The notes under the pieces were generated by a model. The model saw nothing but the letters and a program-made list of their open reading frames with translations, was not told the DNA's origin and made no database searches. Below, piece by piece: positions 50,668-58,757 of a DNA stretch of 64,000 bases. How positions within the stretch are numbered: position 1 is the stretch's first letter; every line of letters begins with the position of its first letter. Position numbers and translations under genes: made by a program. Source of the stretch: Terrimonas ferruginea DSM 30193 (lineage in GTDB: Bacteria > Bacteroidota > Bacteroidia > Chitinophagales > Chitinophagaceae); NCBI RefSeq assembly GCF_000425585.1, contig NZ_AUDS01000009.1, positions 151,708 through 215,707 on the forward strand. The letters are read 5' to 3'.

Positions 50668-51498
50668 ATGAAACAACCCGTCAAAGAACTCTTTACACTT
50701 ACTGGCGATGAGTCGACTCCGGCAGCCGACGGGCGCTTGTCCATCAGCGTCAGTGACACGCATGTCAGCTATGCCATCAGCAACGCGGCAGGTGATACCC
50801 TGTATTCGCTGAAGTGGTTCAGCCTGCCGGAACTGACAGTCGAAGCACTCGACACCTTGCGCCAATCCAATTCCGCCTTTTCCGGATCTTACCATCATAT
50901 CCACATCGCTTACCTGTATCCCCAGACCTTACTGACGCCGGCTGCGGATGTTTCGGCAGCGTCGGGCGGACGTTTACTGAACCTCGTTCATGGTAAACCC
51001 GATACCGATGTGGTACTGGATGAAGTACTCGCAGGTGGACATATCCGGCAGGTATATAGCGTTCCCAAAGACGTACACGAATGGTTGCAGCAATATTTCC
51101 CCCAGGCAGTTTTCCATCACGGTTATGCACTTTTCGTTAATCGCATGATCGATGCTACGGAAAACGGAATACTGGCCGTTGATTTCCGCAACGAAGAATG
51201 GTCGGTCGTCGCCGGCGCCTCAGGCAAACCTTTGCTGGCGCAGACTTTCCCTTATCATACACCTGCAGACGTATTATTTTACCTGTTGAAAATATGCCAG
51301 GAACTGGGGTTGAAACAGGATTCCGTGCAATTGCAACTATCCGGACTGGTGGCAGAAAAATCTGCTTTATACAAAGAATTGTCGCAGTACTTCCGGGAAC
51401 TTGCTTTCCACGAAGCTACCTGGGGCAGCATCGGCAACGGCGAAACACCTTCGCATTTTTTCACCTCATTGAATGAATTGAGCCTATGCGGATCATAG
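50668..51498 (+). CDS. DUF3822 family protein
   Basis: A 276-residue cytoplasmic protein starting MKQPVKELFTLTGDE; the choice of 50668 follows from the -7 box immediately upstream, which excludes an in-frame start 13 codons earlier. It contains LSISVSDTHVSYAISN, GILAVDFRNEEWSVVAGASGKPLLAQ (in pieces near 170-195) and a C-terminal LYKELSQYFRELAFHE. DUF3822 proteins are found in Bacteroidota next to rsmD; the repeated ILAVDF/LSISV strands recall an actin/ASKHA-like fold, by inference. It overlaps rsmD by 13 bases. Confidence 0.82.
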   Translation: MKQPVKELFTLTGDESTPAADGRLSISVSDTHVSYAISNAAGDTLYSLKWFSLPELTVEALDTLRQSNSAFSGSYHHIHIAYLYPQTLLTPAADVSAASGGRLLNLVHGKPDTDVVLDEVLAGGHIRQVYSVPKDVHEWLQQYFPQAVFHHGYALFVNRMIDATENGILAVDFRNEEWSVVAGASGKPLLAQTFPYHTPADVLFYLLKICQELGLKQDSVQLQLSGLVAEKSALYKELSQYFRELAFHEATWGSIGNGETPSHFFTSLNELSLCGS

Positions 51499-52046
51499 GA
51501 GGCGAACACGGCGGAAGAAAATTCAATCCGCCGGCCAAAATGCCGTACACACGGCCAACGACAGACATCGCCAAGGAAGGTCTGTTCAACGTATTGCAAC
51601 ATAAGATCGATATTCCTTCACTCGAAACGCTCGATTTGTTTGGCGGCACCGGCAGCATCAGCTACGAACTCGCTTCCCGCGGCGCGCAACAACTCACCAT
51701 CGTAGAGAAAGATCCCGCTATGTTCGAGTTTATAAAAAAAACAGCGGCCTCGCTCCATATCGATAACCTGCACATGGTGAAGATGGATGTGTTCAAATTC
51801 ATCGATCAGTGCAAATCTTCTTTTGATTTTATTTTTGCAGGTCCGCCATATGCACTTACGAACATCGACGATTTACCCCGGTTGATTTTTGAAAAAGGAT
51901 TGCTCAAACCAGGCGGATGGTTTGTATTGGAGCACACACCACGCAACGATTATAAAACGTTTACCGGTTATAAAATGGAAAAGAATTACGGCACCACCAT
52001 CTTTTCTGTTTTTGTACGGGAACCTAATCCTCCAGATCCTGCTTAA
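51486..52046 (+). CDS. rsmD: 16S rRNA (guanine966-N2)-methyltransferase RsmD
   Basis: A 186-residue SAM-dependent rRNA methyltransferase. It starts MRIIGGEHGGRKF and shows RPTTDIAKEGLFNVL, SAM motif I LDLFGGTGS (49-57) and motif IV at 118-122. Motif IV reads AGPPY where the family norm is (D/N)PPY, so the catalytic-site acidic residue is glycine (G119). The gene overlaps DUF3822 by 13 bases and shares the A of TAATG with the cyclo-ligase start, indicating translational coupling. Confidence 0.9.
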   Translation: MRIIGGEHGGRKFNPPAKMPYTRPTTDIAKEGLFNVLQHKIDIPSLETLDLFGGTGSISYELASRGAQQLTIVEKDPAMFEFIKKTAASLHIDNLHMVKMDVFKFIDQCKSSFDFIFAGPPYALTNIDDLPRLIFEKGLLKPGGWFVLEHTPRNDYKTFTGYKMEKNYGTTIFSVFVREPNPPDPA

Positions 52047-52615
52047 TGAATAAACAAGCGGCACGCAGACATTTCCGGTCGTTACGCCAGTCGCTGACCT
52101 CCGCTGAGCGCAACCGGTTCGACGATCTGTTGCTGATCGGGTTTCAGTCACTCGACCTGCCTTTCATTCAATCGGTGCTGACCTACGCAGCGATAGATGC
52201 GCATGGCGAACCGCCAACCGGGCTCATTACCCGTTACCTGCAATTCCTGAATCCCGAACTGCAGATCGCCTATCCCCGCACCAATTGGACCGAAAACAGT
52301 TTTGATGCCATTGCCACCGGCGACGATCCCGTGTTTCAACTGTCGGAGCGTGGCATCCCCGAGCCCCCGGAGGGAGAGATCGTAGCTCCTGAAGAACTGG
52401 ACATGGTAATTGTGCCACTGCTGGCGTTCGACCGGCACGGTTATCGCGTAGGATATGGTAAAGGATTTTATGACCGCTACCTGGCTCAGTGCAGCAGCCA
52501 TTGCCTTTTGGCCGGAATAAGCTATTTTGAACCCCTGGACAAGATCACGGACGCCGGCGAATTTGATGTACCTTTAGATATTTGTATTACACCGCAAAAC
52601 GTGTATGTTTTCTAA
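52046..52615 (+). CDS. 5-formyltetrahydrofolate cyclo-ligase
   Basis: A 189-residue enzyme that converts 5-formyl-THF to 5,10-methenyl-THF with ATP. RRHFRSLRQSLTSAERN at the N-terminus, VPLLAFDRHGYRVGYGKGFYDRYL near 131-154 (substrate and ATP site) and a C-terminal FDVPLDICITPQNV match the family. It overlaps rsmD by one base upstream and lpxK by 11 bases downstream, within a tightly coupled cluster. Confidence 0.93.
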   Translation: MNKQAARRHFRSLRQSLTSAERNRFDDLLLIGFQSLDLPFIQSVLTYAAIDAHGEPPTGLITRYLQFLNPELQIAYPRTNWTENSFDAIATGDDPVFQLSERGIPEPPEGEIVAPEELDMVIVPLLAFDRHGYRVGYGKGFYDRYLAQCSSHCLLAGISYFEPLDKITDAGEFDVPLDICITPQNVYVF

Positions 52616-53699
52616 TCTTTTTCTGAAATCCTTCCGCATACTGCTGCTGCCTTTTTCTATTTTGTATTGGGCAGGTATTGCTATCCGCAATTGGTTTTAC
52701 GACCGCGGCTATTCCAAATCAGCTACTTTTGGTCTGCCCCTGATCTGTGTCGGCAATCTTTCCGTAGGCGGCACCGGCAAATCTCCGATGGTGGAATACC
52801 TCGTACGGCTGTTGCACGAACAATTTAAAACCGCCACACTCAGCCGCGGATACAAGCGCAAAACCAAAGGATATGCTTTGGCTGATGCACAAAGCACCGC
52901 GCTCGAGATCGGCGACGAACCGATGCAGTTTCACCTGAAGTTTCCCGAAGTGCCCGTGGCCGTCGGAGAAGAACGTATCGTAGCCATTCCGCAGTTGCTG
53001 CACGACCGGCCGGATACGCAGGTGATCGTACTCGACGACGCCTTTCAACACCGCGCAGTAAAAGCCGGACTCAATATTTTGCTGACGGATTACAGCAATT
53101 TATACACCCGTGATTTCTATTTGCCAACCGGCGACCTGCGCGACCTGAAGTCGGGAGCGCGGCGCGCCCAGATCATCATCGTTACCAAATGTCCGCCCGA
53201 CCTCGATACCAAAAAACGGAATGCGATCATTGCTGAGTTGAAGCCACTCCCGGAACAGGAAGTTTTTTTTACCACGATCGAATACGGACAACTTTACCAG
53301 ATCATGGGACAAAAGGTGCCGCCACCTTCATTGGATACGGAAGTGCTGCTGGTAACCGGTATCGCCAACCCGAAACCGCTGGAAAAATACCTCCTGCAAT
53401 ACTGCAAGTCCTACAACCTGCAGTCGTATGCAGATCATCATATTTTTACAATAGACGACCTCAAAGACATCCGCCGGAAATTCGATGACCTCGATGCACC
53501 CGGCAAAATCATTTTAACCACCGAAAAGGACGCCGTCCGGCTTTCGAAATTCAGTAACGAAATTGCCGACTGGCCATTCTTTGTTATCCCTGTGCGTCAC
53601 CGCTTTTTATTTCAACAGGAAGCGCAATTCAACGCAAGGGTCATTAATTTTATTAAGGAGTTTACTCCTCAAACATCAACCTATGGGAAGAAAAAATAA
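52605..53699 (+). CDS. lpxK: Tetraacyldisaccharide 4'-kinase LpxK
   Basis: A 364-residue inner-membrane lipid A kinase. One N-terminal membrane helix (about 10-28, RILLLPFSILYWAGIAI) is followed by the P-loop GNLSVGGTGKSPMVEYL near 45-61, LSRGYKRKTKGY, and VIVLDDAFQHRAV, the Walker B-like region of LpxK. It shows that the organism makes lipid A. It overlaps the cyclo-ligase by 11 bases and rnr by 17 bases. Confidence 0.95.
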   Translation: MFSNLFLKSFRILLLPFSILYWAGIAIRNWFYDRGYSKSATFGLPLICVGNLSVGGTGKSPMVEYLVRLLHEQFKTATLSRGYKRKTKGYALADAQSTALEIGDEPMQFHLKFPEVPVAVGEERIVAIPQLLHDRPDTQVIVLDDAFQHRAVKAGLNILLTDYSNLYTRDFYLPTGDLRDLKSGARRAQIIIVTKCPPDLDTKKRNAIIAELKPLPEQEVFFTTIEYGQLYQIMGQKVPPPSLDTEVLLVTGIANPKPLEKYLLQYCKSYNLQSYADHHIFTIDDLKDIRRKFDDLDAPGKIILTTEKDAVRLSKFSNEIADWPFFVIPVRHRFLFQQEAQFNARVINFIKEFTPQTSTYGKKK

Positions 53700-55692
53700 C
53701 AGCACCCGAAAAAAACAAAAATCTCAATCACAGAATGCAGGCAAATCCTTCAAAGGAACCCTTGATATTACCCGCTCGGGTATGGGGTTCGTGATCGTGC
53801 CTGACAACGATACCGATATCCTGATCCGGCCAAACGATTTTCATACCGCCATGCATGGCGATACCGTTTTGGTTAAAATCAAAGGTGATGGCGGAAGTGG
53901 CCGCCGCATGCAGGGCGAAGTAGTGAAGATCCTCGAACGCAAACGCACCGAGTTTATCGGACAAATTCAACTCAACGAAAATTTCGCCTTCTTCATACCC
54001 GAATCGGATAAACCGATGCCGGACTTTTTTATCCCGCTTGCCAATTTACAAAAAGCCAAAAATGACGACCGGGTGGTAGCCAAATTGGTGAAATGGGAGA
54101 TGGGCGACAAACGCCCCGTTGGAGAAGTGGTCAGCATCCTTGACGCAGAAAATACCAATGATGCCGCCATGAAGGAAATATTGCTGGAAAATGGCTTCCC
54201 GCTTGAGTTTCCGGAGGACGCGCTCGAAGTGGCCGCCCGTATTCCCGATGCCATCAGCAAAAGTGAGATTGAAAACCGCCGCGACGTCCGCGATATCCTC
54301 ACTTTCACCATCGACCCGGCGGACGCAAAAGATTTTGACGATGCCATTTCTTTCCGCAAACTGAAAGCCGGCATTTTTGAGATCGGCGTACACATTGCCG
54401 ATGTGAGTCACTACGTCGAACCCGATAATGCGCTCGATAAAGCAGCCTACCAGAAAGCCACTTCGGTTTATTTACCCGATCGTGTGAACCCGATGTTGCC
54501 GGAACATATTTCGAATGTGCTGTGCAGTCTTCGCCCTAATGAAGACAAACTCACGTTCTCTGCTATTTTTCAGCTCAATGCCAAAGCAGAAGTGAAACAG
54601 GTATGGTTTGGCCGTACCGTTATTCATTCCGACAGAAGATTTACTTATGAAGAAGCGCAGGAAATTATCGAGTCCAAAGAAGGCGATCATGCCGAAGTGA
54701 TCCTGACGCTGAACGACCTGGCGCAGAAAATGCGCAAGCGGCGTTTTGCCAAAGGCGCGATCAATTTCTCTTCGCAGGAAGTACGCTTCCGTCTCGATGA
54801 AAAAGGCGATCCGATTGGCATCATGATCAAGGAAAGCAAGGAGGCACATCAACTGATCGAAGAGTTCATGCTGCTGGCCAACAGATACGTGGCCGAGCAC
54901 ATTGCGAAGATCAAGGTGAAGAACAAACCGCTGCCATTTCCCTACCGTATCCACGATACACCCGACGAAGAAAAGCTGCTGCCCTTTATTGCATTTGCCA
55001 ATAAATTCGGACACAAGTTTGACAACTCTTCACCCGAAGCCATCGCCGCATCTTTCAATACGTTGTTGAAAGACGTACACGGCAAACCGGAACAACACGT
55101 TCTCGAGCAACTCGGCATCCGTACCATGGCAAAGGCCAAGTATACGATAGAAAATGTCGGTCACTATGGTCTTGGCTTTGAACATTACTGTCATTTTACC
55201 TCACCCATCCGCCGTTATCCGGACGTGATGGTGCACCGCATACTCGCCGAAGTACTTGATGATAAATTCATCGTCGATAAAAAACTGGAAGACCGTTGCA
55301 AACATTGCAGTGAACGCGAACGTGCCGCGATGGAAGCAGAACGTGCCGCCAACAAATACAAGCAGGTGCAATACATGCGCAATTTCGTCGGCGAAGATTT
55401 CGATGGCGTGATCAGCGGTGTGGCCAGTTTTGGTTTCTGGGTGGAAACGGTCGAGCACAAATGCGAAGGCCTCGTGAGCGTCAGCAGCCTGCTGGAATAC
55501 GACGAGTTCCGCCATGTGGAAAGCGACTATGCGCTGGTCGGCATGCGGAGCGGAAAGAAATTCCGGATGGGCGATAAAGTCCGCATTAAAGTGGTGGCTG
55601 CCAATCTCGCCAAACGCCAGTTGGATTACGATTGGGTAGTGGGCGTGGAGGATGAGCGTCCCGAGCCGCGGTCCAAAAAAAGAAAAAAGTAG
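53683..55692 (+). CDS. rnr: Ribonuclease R
   Basis: A 669-residue 3'-5' exoribonuclease. I start at 53683 (MGRKNNSTRKKQKSQ), a basic Asn/Lys/Gln-rich lead-in; the frame is open 40 codons further into lpxK but this is unlikely to be used. Cold-shock domains (about 25-180), the RNB catalytic domain with TIDPADAKDFDDAISF (four conserved aspartates) and HYGLGFEHYCHFTSPIRRYPD (in halves), and a C-terminal S1 domain (EDFDGVISGVASFGFWVE) are present. It ends in a basic tail PRSKKRKK. Confidence 0.96.
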   Translation: MGRKNNSTRKKQKSQSQNAGKSFKGTLDITRSGMGFVIVPDNDTDILIRPNDFHTAMHGDTVLVKIKGDGGSGRRMQGEVVKILERKRTEFIGQIQLNENFAFFIPESDKPMPDFFIPLANLQKAKNDDRVVAKLVKWEMGDKRPVGEVVSILDAENTNDAAMKEILLENGFPLEFPEDALEVAARIPDAISKSEIENRRDVRDILTFTIDPADAKDFDDAISFRKLKAGIFEIGVHIADVSHYVEPDNALDKAAYQKATSVYLPDRVNPMLPEHISNVLCSLRPNEDKLTFSAIFQLNAKAEVKQVWFGRTVIHSDRRFTYEEAQEIIESKEGDHAEVILTLNDLAQKMRKRRFAKGAINFSSQEVRFRLDEKGDPIGIMIKESKEAHQLIEEFMLLANRYVAEHIAKIKVKNKPLPFPYRIHDTPDEEKLLPFIAFANKFGHKFDNSSPEAIAASFNTLLKDVHGKPEQHVLEQLGIRTMAKAKYTIENVGHYGLGFEHYCHFTSPIRRYPDVMVHRILAEVLDDKFIVDKKLEDRCKHCSERERAAMEAERAANKYKQVQYMRNFVGEDFDGVISGVASFGFWVETVEHKCEGLVSVSSLLEYDEFRHVESDYALVGMRSGKKFRMGDKVRIKVVAANLAKRQLDYDWVVGVEDERPEPRSKKRKK

Positions 55693-55758
55693 GTTCGGGC
55701 CCGGAAAAAGCCCGGTTCTCATTATCTTTCCGGCTTAGTGCTAACGAATTAACTGCTG

Positions 55759-56724
55759 ATGCATTCATTTGAAGAATTGTCGGGACTGTTTGCTACCCGT
55801 TTCAAACAAAGCCATTTTCCGGAGCAGCCGGCTACGCTTTATGAACCGAACAACTATTTCCTTCAGTTGGGAGGAAAGCGTGTGCGTCCTGTTCTGTGCG
55901 TAATGGGCAGCGAATTGTTCGGCGATATCAATCCCGAAGCATGGGAGGTAGCGACGGCTATCGAGCTGTTCCACAATTTTACCCTCATACATGACGATAT
56001 CATGGACAAGGCACCGCTTCGCCGCGGTATGCAAACCGTCCATACCAAATACAACGAGAGCACGGCTATTCTCGCCGGTGATGTAATGCTGGTAACGGCA
56101 TACGATTATATCAATCGCATCGGCACGGAGCACCTGCCTGCGGTGCTTGGACTGTTCAACCGTACTGCCCGCGAAGTATGCGAGGGACAACAGATGGACA
56201 TGGATTTTGAGAACCGGTCCGAAGTAACCCTTGAGGCTTACCTGCACATGATCGAACTGAAAACATCGGTATTGATCGCGGCGGCGTTGAAAATGGGCGC
56301 CATTCTCAGTGGTGCCGGTGAACGTAACCTGGAGCTGATCTACTCATTTGGTCTTAAACTCGGCCTGGCCTTCCAGGTGCAGGACGATTACCTCGATGCG
56401 TTTGGCGACCCATCGAAATTCGGCAAGCAGGTTGGCGGAGATATATTGGCCAATAAGAAAACATTTTTACTCATACATGCGCTTGAAGCCTGCAATGAGC
56501 AGCAGCGCCTGGAACTGGATCGCTGGCTGGCGGGAAATGAACCCGGCAAAGTGGAAGGCGTATTGAAATTATTCCGCGAATGCGGCGTGGATGCATGGGC
56601 ACTGGAACTAAAAAACAAATTCCTCGACGAAGCGTGGAAACATCTTGATGATATCGCGGTGCAATCGCAACGCAAAGAACCATTAACCAAACTGGCGCAG
56701 TTCCTGGTACAGCGCGATTACTGA
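55759..56724 (+). CDS. Polyprenyl synthetase family protein (trans-prenyl diphosphate synthase)
   Basis: A 321-residue all-helical prenyl diphosphate synthase. The first Asp-rich motif IHDDIMD (near 73-79, short D-D-x-x-D form) and the second, VQDDYLD (near 209-215), are intact, with GGKRVRPVLC and FGKQVGGDILANKK. The chain length (for example octaprenyl for quinones) is not readable. It follows rnr after 66 bases with a weak GC hairpin between them (55696-55714), and uses IPP from the MEP pathway that includes ispD. Confidence 0.93.
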   Translation: MHSFEELSGLFATRFKQSHFPEQPATLYEPNNYFLQLGGKRVRPVLCVMGSELFGDINPEAWEVATAIELFHNFTLIHDDIMDKAPLRRGMQTVHTKYNESTAILAGDVMLVTAYDYINRIGTEHLPAVLGLFNRTAREVCEGQQMDMDFENRSEVTLEAYLHMIELKTSVLIAAALKMGAILSGAGERNLELIYSFGLKLGLAFQVQDDYLDAFGDPSKFGKQVGGDILANKKTFLLIHALEACNEQQRLELDRWLAGNEPGKVEGVLKLFRECGVDAWALELKNKFLDEAWKHLDDIAVQSQRKEPLTKLAQFLVQRDY

Positions 56725-56767
56725 TAGCCGGGAAACGCTCACCTAAACCTCAAAAAAAGCAGAGCCG

Positions 56768-58516
56768 ATGGCAAACTCTATTTTTAGAAAAAAATCCATT
56801 GCAACGATTGTACGTGAGGCGGAAAGCGGAATAACAGACGGACACGGTACAGGACTAAAAAAAGTATTGGGTGTAAGAGACCTTACCGCGCTGGGTGTGG
56901 CTGCGGTGATCGGTGCGGGTATCTTCAGTAGTATTGGCAAAGCGTCTGCGGACGGCGGTCCCGGCGTTGTGTTTCTTTATATTTTTACAGCCATTGCCTG
57001 CGGATTTGCCGCGCTTTGCTATGCACAATTTGCCTCGACCGTACCGGTTGCAGGCAGTGCGTATACTTATTCTTATGTCGCCTTCGGCGAAATTTTTGCC
57101 TGGATCATCGGATGGGATCTGTTAATGGAATACGCCATCGGCAACATTGCGGTAGCCATTTCCTGGAGCGATTATTTTACCAACCTCATGACCAAGGCCG
57201 GGATGCACATACCGGATTGGCTTACGATGGACTATGTAACGGCCCGGAATGGTTTTGCGGAAGTAAGTGACTTAGTTGCCAACGGATCGAAGCTGTCAGG
57301 CCTCGATGCCGGCATGGTAGAAAGGTACAATGCCTGGCAATATGCGCCACAGATCGGCGGACTTCGCCTGATCATGGATTTGCCGGCCTTGCTCATCGTG
57401 GCATTGATCACTTACATTGTATTCCGCGGCGTAAAGGAAAGCCGCAACGCAAGCAACCTGATGGTATTGCTCAAACTGGCGGTCATCTTCTTTGTAATAG
57501 TATTGGGTGCATTTTATATCAATCCTGATAACTGGACTCCCTTTACACCTACAGGCATCAGTGGCATTCTTAAAGGGGTATCGGCGGTATTCTTTGCCTA
57601 TATTGGTTTTGACGCGATATCGACCACGGCGGAAGAATGCAAGGACCCTCAACGCGACCTGCCGCGCGGAATGATTTATTCATTGATCATCTGTACGATC
57701 TTATATGTAATCCTCGCGCTGGTATTGACGGGCATGGTGCCCTACACCACACTGAATGTGGGCGATCCGCTGGCGTCGGTATTCGATGCCAAGAACCTGA
57801 AATTCGTTTCCGCTATCGTAGCCGTAAGTGCGATCGTTGCCACGGCGAGCGTATTGCTGGTATTCCAGATGGGCCAGCCACGTATCTGGATGAGCATGAG
57901 CCGCGACGGACTTTTGCCCAAAATATTCTCCCGCATTCACCCGATCTATAAAACGCCTTCCTTCTCTACGATCGTTACGGGGCTGGTAGTAGCCATTCCA
58001 GCGCTTTTCCTGAACCTGGAAGTAGTGCTGGCACTGACCAGTATCGGAACCTTGTTCGCATTCGTGCTGGTTTGCGGAGGTATTCTGGTACTGGATGCGC
58101 GCAAGGATACACCGAAATCCAAATTCAAAGTGCCGTATATCAACAGCCAATATATCGTTCCGGGGCTGTTCCTGCTGGCGATTGCGCTGATCATCGCCAA
58201 CCATCCCACCCATTTCCAGGAAATATTAACGGTGGAATCTTTCCCGATGATCCTCTTCTGGCTGGTTGTGACCATAATGAGCGTTTTGAGTTTTACGAGG
58301 AAACTATCCCTGCTTCCGGTATTGGGGATGATCAGCTGTTTTTACCTGATGGCACAGGAACATCATTCCAACTGGCTGCGGTTCCTGATCTGGCTGGGGC
58401 TTGGTCTGGTGATCTATTTCCTGTACAGTCGCCGCCATAGCAAGCTGAATCCGGCAAATACTACCTTGAAACAGCCGCCGCCCGATACTTCGGGCCGAAG
58501 CTTCGGCCATAAGTAG
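56768..58516 (+). CDS. APC family amino acid permease with repeat-derived C-terminus
   Basis: A 582-residue transporter of the APC superfamily (cationic amino-acid transporter-like). About 12-14 helices follow a cytosolic N-terminus; GVAAVIGAGIFSSIGKA is the helix-1 substrate loop and AYIGFDAISTTAEECKDPQRDLP the conserved post-helix-6 segment. The cytosolic C-terminus is odd: the last 15 residues, QPPPDTSGRSFGHK with the preceding K, are encoded by the intergenic module AAACAGCCG..CCCGATACTT..CTTCGGCCATAAGTA, which recurs as non-coding DNA at 61.73-61.78 kb. The TAG stop lies in the NTAAGTA array. Confidence 0.93.
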   Translation: MANSIFRKKSIATIVREAESGITDGHGTGLKKVLGVRDLTALGVAAVIGAGIFSSIGKASADGGPGVVFLYIFTAIACGFAALCYAQFASTVPVAGSAYTYSYVAFGEIFAWIIGWDLLMEYAIGNIAVAISWSDYFTNLMTKAGMHIPDWLTMDYVTARNGFAEVSDLVANGSKLSGLDAGMVERYNAWQYAPQIGGLRLIMDLPALLIVALITYIVFRGVKESRNASNLMVLLKLAVIFFVIVLGAFYINPDNWTPFTPTGISGILKGVSAVFFAYIGFDAISTTAEECKDPQRDLPRGMIYSLIICTILYVILALVLTGMVPYTTLNVGDPLASVFDAKNLKFVSAIVAVSAIVATASVLLVFQMGQPRIWMSMSRDGLLPKIFSRIHPIYKTPSFSTIVTGLVVAIPALFLNLEVVLALTSIGTLFAFVLVCGGILVLDARKDTPKSKFKVPYINSQYIVPGLFLLAIALIIANHPTHFQEILTVESFPMILFWLVVTIMSVLSFTRKLSLLPVLGMISCFYLMAQEHHSNWLRFLIWLGLGLVIYFLYSRRHSKLNPANTTLKQPPPDTSGRSFGHK

Positions 58517-58700
58517 TAAGTATTAAGTAATAAGTACTAAGTAGCGGTGTTATAAAGTCTTTGCGCCTTTGATTCTTAAGCGCCTTTGCGTGAAACGGGC
58601 TCTTCGAGGGGAAGATGACCGGCTGTTTACCCCCCATTGAAGATTGACCAATCATGTTCCCGCTTTTTGAATTTTGGCTTTTTACTTTTGAATTAATCCC
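58469..58700. repeat. Mosaic heptamer-repeat locus M, running into the permease gene
   Basis: Starts inside the permease gene with AAACAGCCG and the hairpin CCCGATACTTCGGG plus GGCCGAAGCTTCGGCC (58480-58509). An NTAAGTA array (58509-58545), the TTTGC module (58557-58594), CGGCTGTTT (58620), GTGAATN-related remnants (58636-58655) and a minus-sense DTCAAAA stretch (58661-58695) follow. Confidence 0.85.
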
Positions 58701-58720
58701 ACAGTCTGGTTTTATCTTTG
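58687..58720 (+). promoter_or_regulatory. Promoter for DUF2027-Smr gene, -33 inside a repeat
   Basis: TTTG at 58687-58690, within the DTCAAAA repeat read on the other strand (ACTTTTGAATT), then 22 bases and an exact -7 box TATCTTTG at 58713-58720. A 7-bp hairpin ATTCGCC/GGCGAAT (58728-58744, loop GAA) follows in the 5' untranslated region. Confidence 0.55.
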
Positions 58721-58757
58721 CGGTATAATTCGCCGAAGGCGAATGCTATAAAAGATT

